Source: Winogradskyella algicola
GTDB lineage: Bacteria > Bacteroidota > Bacteroidia > Flavobacteriales > Flavobacteriaceae
Reading direction: 5' to 3'
NCBI RefSeq assembly: GCF_005869935.1
Contig: NZ_SZQF01000001.1
Location: 961,698-1,025,697 of the forward strand
DNA length: 64,000 bases
The position numbers were made by a program, and so were the translations under genes. This document shows, one piece after another, positions 7,159 to 15,259 of this stretch. The notes beneath the pieces were generated by a model that was not told the origin of the DNA, ran no database searches, and saw only the letters and a list, made by a program, of their open reading frames with translations. Every line of letters starts with the position of its first letter. Positions within the stretch are counted from its first letter, which is position 1.

Positions 7159-8325
7159 ATGAATAAAATTCTGATTTTATTAATTCTATTAATTACTAAT
7201 ATATCCTCTGGTCAGGATAAAAGCTGTGATTGCCTAAATAGTTTAGAAGAGATTTCCAAAAAGATTAAGTTAGCCAAGAGTTATAAGTCTCAGATTAAAA
7301 CTAAATCAGATGAATTCAGATTTGAAGAATGGAAAAACCAAATAATAAAGGAAATTAGTGAAGATAGTCTTAAGGATTATTTTTGTTTAGGATATCTTCA
7401 AAAATACATCTCTTTTATAAAAGATAATCACAATATGATTTATCAAAAGACGGAAGCCGATTTATTTAAGCCTTTGTTTTATGAAAGAGAAGTTGATGAT
7501 GTTATTGACTCAGATTCAATTTCTGGAATTTACTATTCGGGTAACGAAACTATAAAACTTATAAAACATTCAAATTCGAGCTGGTTGGGTGTTATGGATA
7601 CTTCAGATTCTGATATTTGGAAAAATGGTGCCATAAGATTAAAGCTTAACAAAACCTCAAAAGGGAAATTTGAAATATTCGAGCATTATAAAAACGGCTT
7701 ACTCGTATACAATAACAATATAGAAATAAAGAACAATAGAATAGGAAACACCTTTTGGAATAAAGACAACACGTATCATTTTTATAAACAACACGAAGAA
7801 AATTTCGGTTTTAAATCTTTAGACGCTAATCATGACTATATAAATATCAAAACCCTTAAGCGAACATATGAGCTAATGGATGAAGCTGATACGTTTTACA
7901 ACGATTTAAAGCAAAAATTAGTCAAGCCTTATTTAATTATAGATTTAAGAAACAATGGAGGTGGTTCTTTATTGCAAACAAAATCACTTATTAAATTGTT
8001 AAAAAAGACAAAAGAAATCAAAAAAATTTATGTGCTTATCAATTTTTTAACAGCTAGTGCGGCAGAAATAAGTACGCTTCGGCTAAAAGACGATAAGCGC
8101 ACTGTTATTGTCGGCGAGAATTCAAAAGGGGCAGTGTCATATGGTTATGGAAATGAAGGGATAGCAGGAAGATTAAATTGTGATTCTATTGAATATGCGT
8201 TTTCCATAGAAGTGATTAAAAATGATTATTTAAAGTATGAACAAGTTGGTATAACACCAGATGTGCTACTAAATAATGATAAAGATTGGATAAGAAGGAT
8301 AATTGAGTTAAATCCAAAAGAGTAA
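7159..8325 (+). CDS. Secreted S41-like (C-terminal processing) peptidase homologue
   Basis: 388 residues with an N-terminal signal peptide (MNKILILLILLITNISSGQ). The C-terminal part resembles peptidase family S41: YLIIDLRNNGGGS, then the nucleophile region NFLTASAAEIS (Ser in T-A-S-A) and VGENSKGAVSYG. No PDZ domain is obvious. The first 200 residues are not recognised. It starts 18 bases after paaJ on the same strand, so is probably cotranscribed, yet it has no known place in phenylacetate metabolism and is a likely late arrival. Its activity is inferred only from the Ser motif. Confidence 0.75.
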   Translation: MNKILILLILLITNISSGQDKSCDCLNSLEEISKKIKLAKSYKSQIKTKSDEFRFEEWKNQIIKEISEDSLKDYFCLGYLQKYISFIKDNHNMIYQKTEADLFKPLFYEREVDDVIDSDSISGIYYSGNETIKLIKHSNSSWLGVMDTSDSDIWKNGAIRLKLNKTSKGKFEIFEHYKNGLLVYNNNIEIKNNRIGNTFWNKDNTYHFYKQHEENFGFKSLDANHDYINIKTLKRTYELMDEADTFYNDLKQKLVKPYLIIDLRNNGGGSLLQTKSLIKLLKKTKEIKKIYVLINFLTASAAEISTLRLKDDKRTVIVGENSKGAVSYGYGNEGIAGRLNCDSIEYAFSIEVIKNDYLKYEQVGITPDVLLNNDKDWIRRIIELNPKE

Positions 8326-8398
8326 AGATGGTAGATTAATGATAGGAGAACTGCTTCAAAAAAAACAAAGTCGATAATACATAATCTTAAACAGTAAG

Positions 8399-10939
8399 AT
8401 GAAGAATAAAATTCAACACTACGTCCAAGGACAATGGACTACAGGAAAAGAAGAAGGAGCACCAATTTACGATGCTATAACAGGCGAACATTTTACAAAT
8501 TGGGCTGTTGAAGGATTAGATATTCCTGAAGTTCTTCACTACGGACGCACAAAAGGAGGCGAAGTACTTCGTAAAATGACCTTTCAAGAGCGCGGTAATA
8601 TGCTCAAAAAATTGGCACTTTACCTTACAAAGCGCAAAGAACAATTTTACGATTTAAGTTACAGAACTGGCGCAACGCGTGTAGATAGTTGGATAGATAT
8701 AGAAGGTGGTTTTGGTAATCTGTTTGCCAATGCATCATTACGAAAATTATTTCCAAACAAACCATTCCACGTAGAAGGCGACCCAATCGATTTGTCTCGT
8801 GGCGGACGTTTTATGGCACATCATATAATGGTGCCAAAAAAAGGTGTTGCAGTGCACATCAACGCGTTTAATTTCCCGGTTTGGGGAATGTTAGAAAAGT
8901 GTGCTGTAAACTGGATGGCAGGTGTGCCAGCAGTAGTTTTGCCTGCGCCATCATCAGCTTATTTAGCAGAGGCAGTAGCGAGAGAAATTATTAATTCGGG
9001 TATTTTACCAGAAGGCGCACTTCAAATCATAAACGGGACAGTTAAAACCATTTTAGATACCGTCGAGTCTCAAGATGTCGTCACCTTTACAGGTTCAGCC
9101 GCAACTGGTCGCTTATTAAAAGCGCATCCAAGATTAATTGAAGAATCGGTGCCTTTCACTATGGAAGCTGATTCGCTTAACGCCTCTATTTTAGGCGAAG
9201 ATGCAGTTCCTGGAACACCAGAATTCAAATTGTTCGTTAAGGAAGTTCGAAAGGAAATGACCGTAAAAGCTGGACAAAAATGTACGGCCATCCGACGCAT
9301 TATTGTTCCTGAAAATTTAGTTGAAGATGTTCAAATCGCATTAGCAAAAGAGCTCGATAAAGTCACCATTGGCGACCCAAGACTTAAGGAAGTGAGAATG
9401 GGTTCATTGGTGAGTAAGCAACAAGTTGAAGCAGTGAAAAGTTCTATTGCAGATATCAGTAAAGAAGCTGAAATGGTTTATGGCAATTTGGATAATATTG
9501 AGACTATTGGAGCGGATGCCAACAAAGGTGCATTTATAAGTCCAGTGGTGTTTAGAACTGATAATCCTTTCCAGAATAGTGTTGTTCACGAGCGCGAAGC
9601 ATTCGGACCAGTAAGTACCATTATGCCTTACAAGTCAATGGACGAAGCTGTGCAATTAGCACAAATGGGTAAAGGCTCGTTAGTGTCTTCTATTGCAACT
9701 TATGATGATAACATCGCGACGGATTATGTAGTTAATGCAGCGAGTCATCACGGACGTATTTTGGTGATTAATCGCGAAATGGCAAAACAAAGTACAGGTC
9801 ACGGTTCGCCATTACCTTACTTAGTTCACGGAGGTCCAGGACGTGCTGGTGGAGGCGAAGAAATGGGTGGAATGCGTGGTATTAAACACTATTTGCAACG
9901 AACAGCCATTCAAGGAACACCATCAACCATCACTGAAATTACTGGCATTTATCAGCAAAATGCAAAATATAAAGAAGCTGAAGACCATCCGTTTAAGTAC
10001 CATTGGGAAGACATTCAACCAGGAATGTCTTTAAAAACACACAAGCGTACGCTTACGGATTCCGATATTCAGAATTTTGCCAATTTAACTTGGGACCATT
10101 TCTATGCACATACAGATATAACCTCACTAGATGGCAGTATTTTTGAAAAACGAACAGCACACGGTTATTTTATAATTTCGGCTGCAGCTGGATTGTTTGT
10201 GTATCCAAATAAAGGTCCTGTAGCGGCAAATTACGGTTTGGATTCTATCCGATTTTTAAGACCGTTATACCACAACGATACCATTTATGTGCGTTTAACT
10301 TGTAAGGAAAAAGTAGATAGAGATGTGTCGTCAACAGAGCATCCAAGTGGTATTGTAAAATGGCACGTTGAGGTGTTTGATGCTAATTTTGAAAACCGAC
10401 CAGAAAGTCAAAAAACAGACAAAGATAGTCCGTTGGTTGCAGTCGCTACCATTTTAACAATGGTCCAGAAAAAGCAAGAAACATTTGTTGAGATGACTGA
10501 AGAGAAAATTAACGAGTGCTTATCAAAGTTAAAAGCAGACACCAAACCAAAATGGGGCATTATGACGCCTCAACATATGATTGAGCATTTGGAGTACACT
10601 TATAAAATTGCATCTGGCGAAATTCAAGATTTTGAAATTGCCACACCAGAAAAGATTTTAGATAAGGTGCACGCAAGCTTGTATAACTATAGAAAGTTTC
10701 CGCAGAACACTCAATTTCCGCAGTTAGAAAAAGACACGTTAGACGATTTAAAACATCAAGATTTAGAAACAGCGATTGAGAAATTTAAGGAACAGCGTAA
10801 AAAATACATAGAGTTTTTCAAGGAAAATCCAGATGCTAAATTGAAGAATTTAGTATTTGGCGAGTTGAATCGTTACGAGTCCTATTTGCTTGATCGTAAG
10901 CACCTTAATCATCACTTTGAGCAGTTCAATTTGTTATAA
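8399..10939 (+). CDS. paaZ: PaaZ, oxepin-CoA hydrolase/semialdehyde dehydrogenase with extra C-terminal domain
   Basis: 846 residues against 681 for E. coli PaaZ. Residues 1-515 are an aldehyde dehydrogenase with Glu256 (MEADSLN) and Cys295 (GQKCTAIRR), the same numbering as E. coli. Residues 530-690 are a MaoC-like hydratase with Asp566 and His571 in WDHFYAHTD. Residues about 690-846 are an extra domain with MTPQHMIEHLEYTY and FGELN...LDRKHLNHHFEQF, resembling DUF1569/DinB-like four-helix proteins. PaaZ hydrolyses the oxepin-CoA ring and oxidises the aldehyde with NADP+. The role of the third domain is unknown. It is followed by a repeat at 10952. Confidence 0.92.
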   Translation: MKNKIQHYVQGQWTTGKEEGAPIYDAITGEHFTNWAVEGLDIPEVLHYGRTKGGEVLRKMTFQERGNMLKKLALYLTKRKEQFYDLSYRTGATRVDSWIDIEGGFGNLFANASLRKLFPNKPFHVEGDPIDLSRGGRFMAHHIMVPKKGVAVHINAFNFPVWGMLEKCAVNWMAGVPAVVLPAPSSAYLAEAVAREIINSGILPEGALQIINGTVKTILDTVESQDVVTFTGSAATGRLLKAHPRLIEESVPFTMEADSLNASILGEDAVPGTPEFKLFVKEVRKEMTVKAGQKCTAIRRIIVPENLVEDVQIALAKELDKVTIGDPRLKEVRMGSLVSKQQVEAVKSSIADISKEAEMVYGNLDNIETIGADANKGAFISPVVFRTDNPFQNSVVHEREAFGPVSTIMPYKSMDEAVQLAQMGKGSLVSSIATYDDNIATDYVVNAASHHGRILVINREMAKQSTGHGSPLPYLVHGGPGRAGGGEEMGGMRGIKHYLQRTAIQGTPSTITEITGIYQQNAKYKEAEDHPFKYHWEDIQPGMSLKTHKRTLTDSDIQNFANLTWDHFYAHTDITSLDGSIFEKRTAHGYFIISAAAGLFVYPNKGPVAANYGLDSIRFLRPLYHNDTIYVRLTCKEKVDRDVSSTEHPSGIVKWHVEVFDANFENRPESQKTDKDSPLVAVATILTMVQKKQETFVEMTEEKINECLSKLKADTKPKWGIMTPQHMIEHLEYTYKIASGEIQDFEIATPEKILDKVHASLYNYRKFPQNTQFPQLEKDTLDDLKHQDLETAIEKFKEQRKKYIEFFKENPDAKLKNLVFGELNRYESYLLDRKHLNHHFEQFNLL

Positions 10940-10951
10940 AAAAATAATTAA

Positions 10952-10981
10952 TGTCACCTCGAGCGCAGTCGAGAGGTCTCA
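10952..10981 (+). repeat. GTCACCT...AGGTCTC short hairpin (copy C2)
   Basis: TGTCACCTCGAGCGCAGTCG then AGAGGTCTCA. CCT pairs with AGG and CGA with TCG around GCGCAG. It lies 12 bases after the paaZ stop and 19 before the next start. Confidence 0.82.
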
Positions 10982-11000
10982 CAAATAAAACAAAATAATA

Positions 11001-11753
11001 ATGAGCCAACCATACGTAAAATTAGAAATAGAAAACCAAATAGGATACATCGAATTTTTTCATCCTGCGCATAACTCATTACCAGGAAATATTCTGGCTG
11101 AATTATCACAAACAATAACTGATGCTGGAAATAATGAGAACATTAAAGTCATTGTTCTTAAAAGTGGAGGTGATAGAACATTTTGTGCTGGAGCAAGTTT
11201 TAACGAGTTGATAAATATCAATGATGAAGCCACAGGAAAAGTCTTCTTTTCAGGATTTGCCAACGTGATTAATGCAATGCGCAAATGTCCAAAATTTATC
11301 ATTGGTCGCGTGCAAGGAAAAACCGTTGGTGGTGGAGTAGGTGTTGCTTCGGCAACCGATTATTGTATGGCAACAAAATTTGCAGCCATAAAGTTAAGCG
11401 AGCTAAACGTTGGTATCGGTCCGTTTGTTGTTGGTCCGGCTGTAGAGCGCAAGTTAGGATTAAGCGGAATGTCACAAATCGCCATTGATGCCAATACGTT
11501 TTATCCTGCAGAATGGGCAAAACAAAAAGGCTTATTTACACAAGTATTTGATACTACAGATGAATTAGATGAAGCCGTAAAAACCTTTGCCGAAAATCTT
11601 TGCAATTACAATCCAGAAGCAATGAATGAAATGAAAAAAATCTTCTGGCAAGGTACCGAAGATTGGGACATGCTTTTAGCTGAAAGAGCAGCCGTTAGTG
11701 GTCGTCTAGTATTAAGTGATTTTACAAAAGAAACATTAAAACGATTTAAATAA
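11001..11753 (+). CDS. Crotonase-family enzyme of the paa cluster (possible PaaF role)
   Basis: 250 residues with a crotonase fold: oxyanion loop DRTFCAGASFNEL and GRVQGKTVGGGVGVASATDY. In the position of catalytic Glu144 of rat enoyl-CoA hydratase (GGGCE) there is Gly, while the Glu164 equivalent is kept (KLSELNVGIG). One-Glu crotonases are often isomerases or hydratases with altered chemistry. By place in the cluster it should act on 2,3-dehydroadipyl-CoA like PaaF, since no other PaaF candidate is present in the window, but the sequence does not prove this. Confidence 0.75.
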   Translation: MSQPYVKLEIENQIGYIEFFHPAHNSLPGNILAELSQTITDAGNNENIKVIVLKSGGDRTFCAGASFNELININDEATGKVFFSGFANVINAMRKCPKFIIGRVQGKTVGGGVGVASATDYCMATKFAAIKLSELNVGIGPFVVGPAVERKLGLSGMSQIAIDANTFYPAEWAKQKGLFTQVFDTTDELDEAVKTFAENLCNYNPEAMNEMKKIFWQGTEDWDMLLAERAAVSGRLVLSDFTKETLKRFK

Positions 11754-11872
11754 AGGGAAGCCCATCCTAACCTTCCCAAAAGGAAGGAAATAGTAAACAT
11801 AGAAAATGAAAAAGTACAGAAGAGTAAGAACACAGGAGTGTTTTTCCCCTCTGGGGAAATTAAAAGGGGCTG
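11754..11872. repeat. Solo repeats related to the DUF559-associated R repeat
   Basis: Two elements face each other. At 11845-11871, TCCCC-TCT-GGGGA then AATTAAA then AGGGGCT has the same layout as R (TCCCC-TTGA-GGGGA, CTTT, AGGGGTGT). At 11764-11787, on the other strand, CCTTCC-TTTTG-GGAAGG then TTAGGAT is a second variant. No nuclease frame lies between them; a 24-codon frame (MKKYRRVRTQECFSPL...) runs through but is not supported as a gene. They fill the spacer before paaY. Confidence 0.6.
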
Positions 11873-11876
11873 AATT

Positions 11877-12473
11877 ATGATTTACGCATTCCAAGGATAC
11901 ACACCAGTCGTACACGAAAGCAGTTTCGTGCACCCATTGGCAGCAGTCACAGGCAATGTCATCATTGGTAAAAACTGTTACATTGGTCCAGGTGCTGCCA
12001 TTCGTGGAGATTGGGGGCAAATCATTTTAGAAGATGGTGTTAACGTGCAAGAAAACTGTACAGTGCATATGTTTCCGGGTAAATCTATTACCCTAAAAGA
12101 AAGTGCGCACGTTGGTCATGGAGCCATCATTCACGGAGCCAATTTGGGTCGTAATTGCCTCATTGGTATGAATACCGTAATTATGGATGATGCCGAAATT
12201 GGAGATGAAAGTATCGTTGGCGCAATGGCATTTGTTAAGGCCGAAACTAAAATTCCACCACGTAGTTTGGTGGTTGGTAATCCAGCAAAAGTCATCAAGC
12301 AGGTAAGCGACGAGATGATTGCTTGGAAAACTAAAGGAACGCAATTGTATCAGCAATTGCCAAAAGATTGTCACGAGACTTTGAGAGAAGTAGAACCATT
12401 TCGAGAAGTACCAAAAGATAGAATAGTACAAGAAAACACGTATGCTACATTACGTGATTTTATGAAAAAATAG
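11877..12473 (+). CDS. paaY: PaaY, hexapeptide-repeat gamma-carbonic-anhydrase-like thioesterase
   Basis: 198 residues (E. coli PaaY 196). The N-terminal two thirds is a left-handed beta-helix of hexapeptide repeats (VIIGKNCYIGPGAAIRGDWG, VQENCTVHMF, HVGHGAIIHG). His residues in VHMF, HVGHG and IHG are the family's metal ligands. The tail KIPPRSLVVGNPAKVIKQVS is typical. PaaY-type proteins act as thioesterases that relieve CoA sequestration in phenylacetate breakdown. The ATG lies 5 bases after the preceding repeat. Confidence 0.9.
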   Translation: MIYAFQGYTPVVHESSFVHPLAAVTGNVIIGKNCYIGPGAAIRGDWGQIILEDGVNVQENCTVHMFPGKSITLKESAHVGHGAIIHGANLGRNCLIGMNTVIMDDAEIGDESIVGAMAFVKAETKIPPRSLVVGNPAKVIKQVSDEMIAWKTKGTQLYQQLPKDCHETLREVEPFREVPKDRIVQENTYATLRDFMKK

Positions 12474-12484
12474 AAAAGATGAAC

Positions 12485-12530
12485 GTCACTTCGAGTGATT
12501 TTTGAGGGACGAGAAAATTGTATCGAGAAG
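12485..12530 (+). repeat. B-type left half (copy B3)
   Basis: GTCACTTCGAGTGATTTTTG ... GAGAAAATTGTATCGAGAAG. Only the left half of the B element is present; it lies 11 bases after the paaY stop. Confidence 0.8.
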
Positions 12531-12615
12531 TTTATAAGTAATTACGATCAAAATAAGTTTACTCGATTTAAAAATAAAGGCACAAACTAACAAACGCTAG
12601 TTAATGCGTTTAGCC

Positions 12616-12636
12616 ATTCCGCACTTTATGCGGAAT
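12616..12636. repeat. Hairpin related to the A repeat (ATTCCGCA-CTTTA-TGCGGAAT)
   Basis: 8-bp perfect stem with a 5-base loop, flanked by CC on the left and CT on the right. The loop and flanks match the short A form (GTC-ATCCTGAA-CTTGA-TTCAGGAT-CT) while the stem sequence is different but still paired. Confidence 0.7.
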
Positions 12637-12656
12637 CTAAATTGAAGATAAAGACT

Positions 12657-13967
12657 ATGTCTAAATTTGAACTAAAAATGCCCAAAATGGGCGAGAGCAT
12701 CACAGAAGGAACCATCATTAATTGGTTAATCAATGAAGGCGATTCTTTTGATGAAGGCGATATTATATTAGAAGTTGCTACAGACAAGGTAGATAACGAA
12801 GTGCCAGCACCAGCAGCAGGAACGTTACTAGAAACCAAATACCAAGCAAAAGATGTGGTAAAAGTTGGTGAAGTTATCGCCATTTTAGAAGTTGAAGCGA
12901 CGAATTCGAAGCAAAAACCTAAAGAAGAAGCTGCCACGTCGAGCGCAGTCGAGACGTCTCAAAAGAAAACTAAAAAGAAACGTTCCATCACATCGAGCAA
13001 AGTTGAGGCGTCAACTTCAAATTCATTTTCAGTCAATAATACAAATACATTCTTTTCACCACTAATCATTTCCATTGCAAAGGAGCATCACATTAGTTTT
13101 GAAGAACTAGCAAGAATTCCAGCAACCGGAAACGAAGGACGATTAAGAAAAAGCGATGTCTTTAATTATATCGAAGACGGCAGACCATACAAGTTTGCAC
13201 AGCCAGTAGTACAAGATCCAACGGCTTATCGCATTCCGCAATTAACGTTCGATAAAGGCAAAGGAAAGATTATAGAAATGGATCGTATGCGCCAAATGAT
13301 TGCAGATCATATGGTGTATTCTAAGCATACGTCACCTCACGTAACTGCTTATGTTGAAGCCGACTTAACCAATATGGTAAACTGGCGAAATGACAATAAA
13401 GTTGCTTTTCAAGAAAAATATGGCGAAAAACTAACGTTTACACCATTGTTTGTAGAAGCCGTAGCTAAAGCGGTCAAAGATTTTCCAAACATCAATGCGT
13501 CGGTAGATGGTAATAATATTATCGTAAAAGAAGACATTAATATTGGTATGGCAACAGCATTGCCAAGTGGGAATTTAATTGTGCCAGTGGTGAAAAATGC
13601 TGACACTAAAGACTTAAAAGAGTTAGCCGAAAACGTAAACGAGCTCGCTGGAAAAGCAAGAGAAAATAAATTGAGTGGTGACGATATCAAAGGAAGCACA
13701 TTCACTATTTCTAACGTTGGGACGTTTGGAAGCGTTATGGGAACACCAATAATCAACCAACCAGAAGTTGCCATTTTAGCATTAGGAATCATTAAAAAAC
13801 GTGCCGAAGTCATCGAAACAGAAGAAGGCGACGAAATCGCTATTAGAAGTATGATGTACTTATCACTGTCTTTCGACCATCGTGTTGTTGATGGGTATTT
13901 AGGCGGAAGCTTTGTGCGAAGAGTTGCTGATTATTTAGAACAATTTGATACGAATAGAAAAATATAA
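12657..13967 (+). CDS. Dihydrolipoyl acyltransferase (E2) of a 2-oxoacid dehydrogenase, probably branched-chain
   Basis: 436 residues from ATG 12657; an in-frame TTG at 12642 is less likely. The lipoyl domain occupies residues 1-80 with lipoyl Lys44 in EVATDKVDNEV. A linker (about 85-130), a peripheral-subunit-binding domain (about 135-175: SPLIISIAKEHHISFEELAR) and the catalytic domain with SFDHRVVDG (active-site His) follow. It transfers acyl groups from E1-bound TPP to CoA. Linkage to ilvE and fused E1 points to branched-chain 2-oxoacids. Two C-type DNA repeats are translated within the linker (residues about 93-102 and 111-119: SSAVETS and TSSKVEA). Confidence 0.88.
   Translation: MSKFELKMPKMGESITEGTIINWLINEGDSFDEGDIILEVATDKVDNEVPAPAAGTLLETKYQAKDVVKVGEVIAILEVEATNSKQKPKEEAATSSAVETSQKKTKKKRSITSSKVEASTSNSFSVNNTNTFFSPLIISIAKEHHISFEELARIPATGNEGRLRKSDVFNYIEDGRPYKFAQPVVQDPTAYRIPQLTFDKGKGKIIEMDRMRQMIADHMVYSKHTSPHVTAYVEADLTNMVNWRNDNKVAFQEKYGEKLTFTPLFVEAVAKAVKDFPNINASVDGNNIIVKEDINIGMATALPSGNLIVPVVKNADTKDLKELAENVNELAGKARENKLSGDDIKGSTFTISNVGTFGSVMGTPIINQPEVAILALGIIKKRAEVIETEEGDEIAIRSMMYLSLSFDHRVVDGYLGGSFVRRVADYLEQFDTNRKI
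12934..13014 (+). repeat. Two C-type repeats translated in the E2 linker (C3, C4)
   Basis: C3 12934-12961 reads CACGTCGAGCGCAGTCGAGA then CGTCTCA; relative to C2 both sides of the stem changed (CCT/AGG to CGT/ACG), keeping pairing. C4 12988-13014 (CACATCGAGCAAAGTTGAGG then CGTCAA) is more decayed. They are 54 bases apart (18 codons), both in frame. Confidence 0.75.
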
Positions 13968-13972
13968 AAACG

Positions 13973-14076
13973 ACGTCACTTCGAGTGATTTGTGAGTAAT
14001 GAGCAAATTGTATCGAGAAGTAGTTAAATAGTTCTCGATACAAAATTGCTAAAGACAATTTCACTCGAACTGACGA
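13973..14076. repeat. Complete B-type inverted repeat, about 100 bp (copy B4)
   Basis: Outer arms CGTCACTTCGAGTG and CACTCGAACTGACG, inner arms TTGTATCGAGAA and TTCTCGATACAA. The whole element folds on itself with a short centre. It fills the E2-ilvE spacer, from 5 bases after the stop to 12 before the next ATG. Confidence 0.92.
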
Positions 14077-14088
14077 AAAAATATAAAT

Positions 14089-15150
14089 ATGAATATTTCA
14101 ATCAAAAAAACAGAAACATCAAAAGTTGATACTATCGACTTCAACAACATACCATTAGGAACCTCTTTCACAGATCATATGTTTATCTGTGATTATAAAG
14201 ATGGAGAATGGCAAAACCCAAGAATAGAACCGTTAGCCTTAATTCCAACGCATCCAGCAGCAATGGCATTGCATTACGGACAAGCCATTTTCGAAGGCAT
14301 GAAAGCGACGGTAAATGCCGACGGAACACCAATGCTATTCCGTGCCGATAAAAATGCAGCGCGTTTAAACTTTAGTGCAGATCGAATGGGAATGCCAAAT
14401 GTTCCAGAAGAGTTGTTTGTAGAAGGCTTAAAACAGCTAGTGGCTATGGATAAAGCGTGGATTCCACCACTAGATGGTAGTGCCTTGTACTTACGTCCGT
14501 TTATGTATGCCGATGAAGCCTTTATCGGTATGCGTGCAGCCACAAGTTACAAGTTTATCATTATGGCATCACCAGCAGGACCGTTTTTTAGCAAGCGCAT
14601 AAAATTATGGGCAGAAAAGAAATTCGTTCGTGCGGTAGATGGTGGTACAGGCGAAGCAAAAGCGGCTGGAAATTACGCGGCAGCAATTCGTCCTACAGAA
14701 TTAGCAAAAGCAAAAGGTTACGACCAAGTATTATGGTTAGATGCTGTTGAGCACGAGTACATCCAAGAGGTGGGAACAATGAATATTTTCTTCAAAATTG
14801 ATGGGAAATTCATCACGCCACGTCGCGATGGCGCCATTCTCGATGGCATTACCAGAATGAGCGTTATCGATATTTTAAAAGATAAAGGTTTTGAAGTTAT
14901 TGAGCGTCCAATCACGCTTACCGAAATCCGAGAAGCATCAGAAAAAGGCCTTTTAGAGGAAGCTTTCGGGACAGGAACAGCCGTTGGTATTGCTTACATT
15001 CAGAGCATTGGTACAGATAATGGCGACATTCACGTCTCTGACGAAAGTCCGGTAGGATTAGATGTTAACAACACGCTAAATGCCATAAAAACCGGAAAAA
15101 TTGAAGATAAATTCAACTGGATGATAAAGGTTGAAAAGGAATTAGTGTAA
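14089..15150 (+). CDS. ilvE: Branched-chain amino acid aminotransferase
   Basis: 353 residues, class IV fold-type PLP aminotransferase of the longer (type II) group. It has HYGQAIFEGMKA near the N-terminus, RLNFSADRMGMP, the catalytic Lys in GGTGEAKAAGNYA, the LWLDAVEHEYIQEVGTMNIF motif and AFGTGTAVGIAYI. It interconverts Leu, Ile and Val with their 2-oxoacids using glutamate. It lies between E2 and E1 of the 2-oxoacid dehydrogenase, so here it probably feeds branched-chain amino acid oxidation, though the enzyme also serves biosynthesis. Confidence 0.93.
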   Translation: MNISIKKTETSKVDTIDFNNIPLGTSFTDHMFICDYKDGEWQNPRIEPLALIPTHPAAMALHYGQAIFEGMKATVNADGTPMLFRADKNAARLNFSADRMGMPNVPEELFVEGLKQLVAMDKAWIPPLDGSALYLRPFMYADEAFIGMRAATSYKFIIMASPAGPFFSKRIKLWAEKKFVRAVDGGTGEAKAAGNYAAAIRPTELAKAKGYDQVLWLDAVEHEYIQEVGTMNIFFKIDGKFITPRRDGAILDGITRMSVIDILKDKGFEVIERPITLTEIREASEKGLLEEAFGTGTAVGIAYIQSIGTDNGDIHVSDESPVGLDVNNTLNAIKTGKIEDKFNWMIKVEKELV

Positions 15151-15155
15151 AGATA

Positions 15156-15259
15156 ACGTCACTTTGAGTGATTTGTGAGGAACGAGCAAATTGTATCGAG
15201 AAGTAATTATTAAGTTCTCGATACAAAATTGCTTAAGACAATTTCACTCGAACTGACGA
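15156..15259. repeat. Complete B-type inverted repeat, about 100 bp (copy B5)
   Basis: Same element as 13973-14076 with few changes, in the same orientation. Outer arms begin CGTCACTTTGAGTG and end CACTCGAACTGACG; inner arms TTGTATCGAGAA and TTCTCGATACAA. It fills the ilvE-E1 spacer. Confidence 0.92.

Noticed and set aside
11815..11880. Small 24-codon gene before paaY
   Set aside because: It runs through a palindromic repeat, overlaps the paaY start and has no further support.
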